Positions 60,377 through 64,000 of a stretch of 64,000 nt of DNA are shown one piece after another; position 1 is the first letter of the stretch; every line of letters begins with the position of its first letter. The stretch is from Hofstenia miamia (Eukaryota; Xenacoelomorpha; Acoela): positions 1,363,241 through 1,427,240 of the forward strand of contig SCFE01000032.1 in assembly GCA_004352715.1 (NCBI GenBank). The letters are read 5' to 3'. The notes beneath the pieces are model-generated. The model was not told the DNA's origin. It was given only the letters and a program-made list of their open reading frames with translations, and ran no database searches. Made by a program: the position numbers and the translations under genes.

Positions 60377-60678
60377 TATATAAATAAACATACCGAAGTT
60401 GAATAATCAGCGTTAGCCGTATTGGCCACTTTTCCGAATGAGTTCCATGGTTGTTGTCTTGGGCCCTTCGCAAGATTCGACAGATCAATATTATCAAGAG
60501 GTTTTAAGTGCGATGCAGCCACCAGGTCAACGAATTGATCATATGAAGGAACACCCTGAGCAACTGCACGAAGCTTTGCATCATTTTCACGTTTATATTT
60601 TGCATCGGCTTCCACTGCAGCGGCTAATTCCTGTTCCAAAGCGGCAAAATTAAACGACTTTAAATCTTCTTTTACCAT
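56446..60678 (-). CDS. CCDC103: CCDC103 (dynein arm assembly/attachment factor), two coding exons, complete
   Basis: CCDC103 is an oligomeric protein needed for outer dynein arm assembly and attachment in motile cilia. Exon 1 is 60678-60394 (285 nt, phase 0, donor GTATGT), starting [20 protein letters not shown] with [33 protein letters not shown] and PWNS, the conserved N-terminal helical block. Exon 2 is 56835-56446 (390 nt including TAG, acceptor ATTTTAG), with [38 protein letters not shown] and [20 protein letters not shown], the RPAP3-C-type domain of CCDC103. The joined frame is 224 residues, close to the 242 of the human protein, with no stops. An acceptor (ttgtacag) just before the ATG implies a 5' UTR exon. 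The 3.56 kb intron holds a Tc1-like element and two gaps. Confidence 0.93.
56836..58721. other. CCDC103 intron, left part
   Basis: AT-rich intron sequence. At 58278-58324 a 24-base unit ACTCGTAACTCACTAAGCTA is repeated twice, followed by degenerate AGTAACTYAC units to about 58352. An (AT)n tract leads into the gap at 58722. Confidence 0.6.
58722..58790. other. Assembly gap in (AT)n
   Basis: 69 Ns inside an (AT)n tract in the CCDC103 intron. Confidence 0.95.
58823..60186 (-). mobile_element. Tc1-like transposon in the CCDC103 intron, same strand as the gene
   Basis: The left terminus after TA is CAGTACGGGCCAAAAGTTTG. The right end reads GCCAAAAGTTTGGAAACAGT on the minus strand, then runs into (AT)n. 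The transposase is in three frames: 59980-59723 ([21 protein letters not shown]-terminal DNA-binding part), 59714-59526 ([17 protein letters not shown] ending [10 protein letters not shown] with the first catalytic Asp) and 59523-58963 ([11 protein letters not shown] with the second Asp, [20 protein letters not shown] with the third acidic region). Two frameshifts, so inactive as read. About 1.36 kb. Confidence 0.9.
60198..60341. other. Assembly gap in (AT)n
   Basis: 144 Ns flanked by TATATA, between the Tc1 element and CCDC103 exon 1. Confidence 0.95.
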
Positions 60679-60762
60679 ACTCTGTACAAAAATATAACAT
60701 CTCCAATTATGATAATTAAATAAATAATTATAATTTATTGATATAAAATAAAACAATATATA

Positions 60763-61821
60763 CAGTGTTGGTATATTGATTGGCACAATGTTTTTTGATA
60801 ATTAACAAACTTATAATTTACAGGCCATCTGGCCAATAAGAACGCGTTACACAGACAATCAGCCACGTTTCATTCTATCTATCATGTTTTCTAAAACAAG
60901 ACTATAAGCACACAAAAATGTCAATTCTTAATATACCTGACCCGTAATAGACAATCTGTGCTTGAAACTACCATTGCTCTTCGCCCGTTGCTATTACTAC
61001 AAACAGTCTACCACCTCATCAGCAGCAGTAAGGAGGCTTAGACCTGAAGTTATTTCAAATGGTCTCCCACATACAGTTCATACAACCAACACTATGGAGG
61101 TGGTACAAAGTCACCTGGATCGGAATTCTCACTGAAGTCTCAGTCAAATGTCAACCCTGATGATAATGAGCTGGCATACTGTCTCGCCAAACTACGATCT
61201 ACACATGTCCAAAAAGTAAGACTTTCCTGGATATTAAAACCTAGTTGGTGCCCGGAATATCAGAAAGATTGTCTTCACTGATGAGAAAATTTTCTCACTA
61301 AAGGGGACAGATGCGTATTCTCAACTCAATTTCCATTATTCTACATCCAAATGTTATCAAATGTCTTTGAATCGCATCCGCCCCAATGTTCACAATTCTT
61401 CTGGAATCATAGTCTGGGCTGCTATCTCCAAATTGGGCAGTTCCCCGCAGATTTTTGTCGAATTGGAGGCAAAAGTGTATGTTGCATTTTAATAAAATGC
61501 GATTCTTGAGCAGCTACAGATCCGGTGCCTTACTGCACTTAGCAGTATAGGCAAGATCACATCTAGCAATGCCTTCCAAACTATGGCTGCAGAAGAGAAG
61601 CAAGGTTAGTGTCCAGAACTTGGGAATAATTGTTCTAGGATACATTCGACAGAGCGATTGATCAACTTCCTCGTAGACAGGAAATGCTACTGGTCAATGA
61701 GAGTGCGCTATTTGCTTGCAATATGGATGAAAATTTATGGCCTATTTGTATTTTATTGTTGTTTCGTTTTTGTTCTTAAAAGGAACATTTTGTAATGTGC
61801 CAATCATTTTGTCCAACACTG
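60763..61821 (+). mobile_element. Tc1-like transposon upstream of CCDC103 exon 1, decayed
   Basis: Ends CAGTGTTGG...TGATTGGCACA occur in inverted orientation at 60763 and 61821, each flanked by TA. The plus strand contains IVFTDEKIFSLKGTDAYSQL (first Asp, about 61268), NVHNSSGIIVWAAISKLGSS (61390) and a degraded second region. The N-terminal part has frameshifts. Length 1059 bases, shorter than an intact Tc1. It lies 85 bases upstream of the CCDC103 ATG, inside its presumed 5' intron. Confidence 0.85.
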
Positions 61822-61823
61822 TA

Positions 61824-62490
61824 TAAAAAGTAAATTGCCAGAAATTTTTATGGATGAACGTAATAAAATGCGAAAATTCAACAAAAAAACGATAGGCTTT
61901 GGTCAGCTGAAATACTATTTTAAGAAAGTCTTCTAGTATTTGACAATTGAGCCATTCAAATTCACGTTATGAATATTTGAATAATTTGTTGCAATAAAGA
62001 AATAGAGAACGTTTACCATTTACATACGGTTACAAAATAATCTCAAATGATTTTTGAAATGATTACAAAAATGCAGTTGAATTTTTAAATTTTGTTTCGT
62101 GAGGTTATTTTGATACCTGAACTCAAGGTAGAGTATGATTACATAAATCCCACCAATTCATGTAATACTACATATATTGAAAACGCAATAATAGAAGCTC
62201 AACTTATCTACCTGAATGCATTTCAACTGTACAGCTTACTATTGACCTATGAAACTCTATTCATAAAAGAATTAAATAGCATGTTTATGGCTTACTAATT
62301 ATGGCGGAATGTTAGTGACAAGTTAGGCTTAGTTAATGATTTTCAATAAATTTAGATCACGCTCATTTAGAACACGTTAATTAAAAAGTGTGCTTTACAT
62401 TCTGTTAGTGATATATAAATTCATGATTAAGCGGACAGGAGAAGCATTGAAGTGTTAATGTAGTGTTGTTTTGCATTTTTAGATTTAACG
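61824..62490. other. No gene seen
   Basis: AT-rich. The plus-strand open stretch 62092-62298 has no known motif. Confidence 0.45.
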
Positions 62491-62500
62491 CTGCCCGTGG

Positions 62501-62540
62501 TGTATAAGAGACAGTTTATCTTCTGATGCTCGGAGCCCAC
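62501..62540. other. Sequence resembling Tn5/Nextera library adapter
   Basis: TGTATAAGAGACAG (62501-62514) equals the last 14 bases of the 19-base Tn5 mosaic end used in Nextera libraries. CTCGGAGCCCAC at 62529-62540 is one base different from a segment of the reverse complement of the Nextera read-2 adapter. The local GC content is higher than around it. Confidence 0.5.
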
Positions 62541-62956
62541 CCGCCCACCATCTACTGAGAAAAACGTAAAATAATACAAAATTAAATCAAAATGCACTAA
62601 AGTAATATATAATTTTGTCTTTTATTGAGAAACTTCTTACGACTATTATATAATTTATTAATTCTATCAAAGATCATGCATAGAGATTAGTGTTTTCCAT
62701 TTCTGTCATTTTATTACAGCAAATGTACAATAAAATTTAAATTTAAAAAGCAGAAATTTCACGATAAATTATTAAATTTCTTCTTAAAAGCAGAAAAAGC
62801 TTACGTCATTTCAGCCTATTATCTTATTATAATACCAGACATTATTTGAGCGGGAAAAACACATGCCCGGTTATATGAGCTCTCGATTACAGTAAAGACC
62901 GTTGCCAGCCCTCCCTTCTGCTCGGCGGGGCCGGGCATGTCCGCAAAACATTAGTA
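62541..62956. other. No gene seen; GC-rich patch near 62905-62945
   Basis: Mostly AT-rich, with an isolated GC-rich patch (CTCGGCGGGGCCGGGCATGT at 62920) just before the terminus of the next Tc1-like element. Confidence 0.5.
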
Positions 62957-63478
62957 CAGTGCCGCTTAAAATATTAGCATCACTCTGTAAAGTATGTGTT
63001 GCGGAAAGCTTTGATTGCGCGATCACTGACAAACAACTAATTACATTTCAATGAAATTATTATTATTATTTTTATTATTACTATTATTGTTATTTAGACT
63101 ATACCGAGTGCCAAATATGGGGAAAAATCGTGACTTATTTAGTGAAATTGTTACACAAATTGTTATTTTAAGTAAAGATCATGCCAGTAAAAAGACTATT
63201 GCTCAATAAATTGTGTGCCATGCTTTGAAATGATATCGAGAGACAAGAGATTTTGGAGCCGGGAAACGTACTCCGCGGAGGCGCTGCATGACAACAAGAA
63301 CAGACACACTACTGCCACACCAATTGCAACATCAAGTTTAATTCAGGCACAAATGCCAACTTCTGTCAGCAAGGCAACTATAAAACGGCGTCTCCATGAT
63401 GATTTTGGGCTAAATGCATATCAACCTATCAAGAAACCAATTCTTATTTGTGATTTGTCTTTAGACTTGTTTGAATAA
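62957..63478 (+). mobile_element. Tc1-like element, 5' half only
   Basis: Begins after TA with CAGTGCCGCTTAAAATATTA, a typical Tc1-type end. The plus strand then reads MGKNRDLFSEIVTQIVILSK (63117) and, after stops and a frameshift, PTSVSKATIKRRLHDDFGLN and AYQPIKKPIL (63360-63445), which match the second helix-turn-helix (VSxxTIRRRLxxxGLxxxxPxKKP). The catalytic part is missing, and no partner terminus is in the window. Confidence 0.8.
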
Positions 63479-63599
63479 AGCTGGATTAGCAGTACTCTTG
63501 TTTTATCTCCTCTCTCACACAACACCTATTTTATTAGAAGTGTGTTGTTTGATGTAGTTTTTGTATGGATTTAAAAGAATATTTCATAAAGAAGTCTGA

Positions 63600-63760
63600 A
63601 ATACTTCGAAATGTGTAGCTCAGAACAGAGTATCATTGCCGTCATCGCACAATGTTCAAATGCAATGCCTCTTATATATACAAAAGGCGATGAAAAAGAA
63701 ATTGTGAGAAATAGAGGTCATTCCCATTCGGAAGTGGTGGAAAGAAAAATTTTGGAAGAC
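63600..63760 (+). pseudogene. Possible FLYWCH-type zinc finger fragment
   Basis: In two adjacent frames the sequence gives YHCRHRTMFKCNASYIYK and TKGDEKEIVRNRGHSHSE, resembling the C...C...HxH spacing of FLYWCH fingers, which occur in animal genes and in Mutator-type transposons. The frameshift and lack of context make this tentative. Confidence 0.3.
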
Positions 63761-64000
63761 TCTGAGGACGATTTACCTCACACTCGAAGGCAATGCTTTA
63801 CAAAAATAATTATAATATTTCAATTAATTCATTAGATTCAAACTTGAAATTAAAGGATTTCACATTCCCCCAAGAAAACTTGCCACCGACCTACGTCGTC
63901 TGAAAAGATAGTTACCCATGGAGATCTTTACAAAACTATCATTAAATTTATGAACGACGATAATAATTTGTGGAGTATCATAGATGATTCAGATAGTGTA
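63761..64000. other. No gene seen
   Basis: Sequence to the right edge. It may continue the FLYWCH-bearing gene or element, but no motif is visible. Confidence 0.35.

Noticed and set aside
60682-60786. In-frame extension upstream of the CCDC103 ATG (about 36 codons)
   Set aside because: A splice acceptor lies just before the ATG at 60678, and the added residues are low-complexity AT-encoded sequence overlapping a Tc1 terminus.
1-64000. tRNA, rRNA, CRISPR arrays, operons, riboswitches
   Set aside because: No cloverleaf with A/B boxes, no rRNA-like GC-rich conserved sequence and no regularly spaced identical repeats with unique spacers were seen; the window is eukaryotic.

Overview
This window is very AT-rich animal nuclear DNA from a draft, short-read-style assembly. 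It has long (AT)n tracts, seven multi-N gaps and ten isolated single Ns. Small host exons sit between 5'-truncated LINEs, Penelope-like elements (PLEs) and many decayed Tc1/mariner and hAT elements. A ciliary gene (CCDC103) and animal-type cysteine dioxygenase genes with phased introns point to an invertebrate metazoan. I cannot name the phylum from the sequence alone.

Host genes, mostly as spliced exons on the minus strand: (i) 1192-4128, the first three coding exons of a cysteine dioxygenase (CDO1-type) paralog A, whose end lies off the left edge; (ii) 4567-4939, a THAP zinc-finger reading frame on the plus strand, head-to-head with paralog A and cut at a single N; (iii) 38226-45813, CDO1 paralog B, four coding exons, with exon lengths 137/152/105 nt identical to A, a 5.9 kb third intron full of transposons, and a short out-of-frame loss in exon 4; (iv) 56446-60678, an apparently complete two-exon CCDC103 (dynein-arm factor, 224 residues) with a Tc1-like element in its only coding intron. 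Weaker host candidates are an LRR-like exon near 18.4 kb and a Ser/Asn/Asp-rich terminal exon near 36 kb.

Mobile DNA by region: 4.9-11.7 kb, two diverged copies of a 3.2 kb PLE+hAT block joined at a single N; 12.7-14.0 kb, a mariner with both TIRs; 14.8-17.3 kb, a PLE (RT plus GIY-YIG) between inverted repeats; 23.2-25.9 kb, an R4/Dong-like LINE with CCHC knuckle and restriction-like endonuclease beside (AAT)n; 28.0-29.2 kb, a decayed relative; 30.06-30.55 kb, a non-autonomous hAT with 8-bp target duplication; 33.8-35.1 kb, two Tc1 remnants; 38.9-41.9 kb, a PLE inside CDO1-B intron 3; 46.0-46.7 kb, an internally deleted Tc1; 48.4-49.5 kb, a Jockey/CR1-type LINE; 49.6-51.06 kb, a candidate CCGG-ended element carrying an unidentified reading frame; 58.8-63.5 kb, three further Tc1-like elements around CCDC103.

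Most of the isolated Ns sit at the edge of a near-identical duplicate of nearby sequence. Much of the apparent local duplication is therefore probably assembly-made. I see no operon, CRISPR array, rRNA or tRNA gene, and no convincing novel multi-gene system. The most informative observations are the CDO1 pair, the hidden CCDC103 gene, the (AAT)n-associated LINE and the N-seam artefacts.
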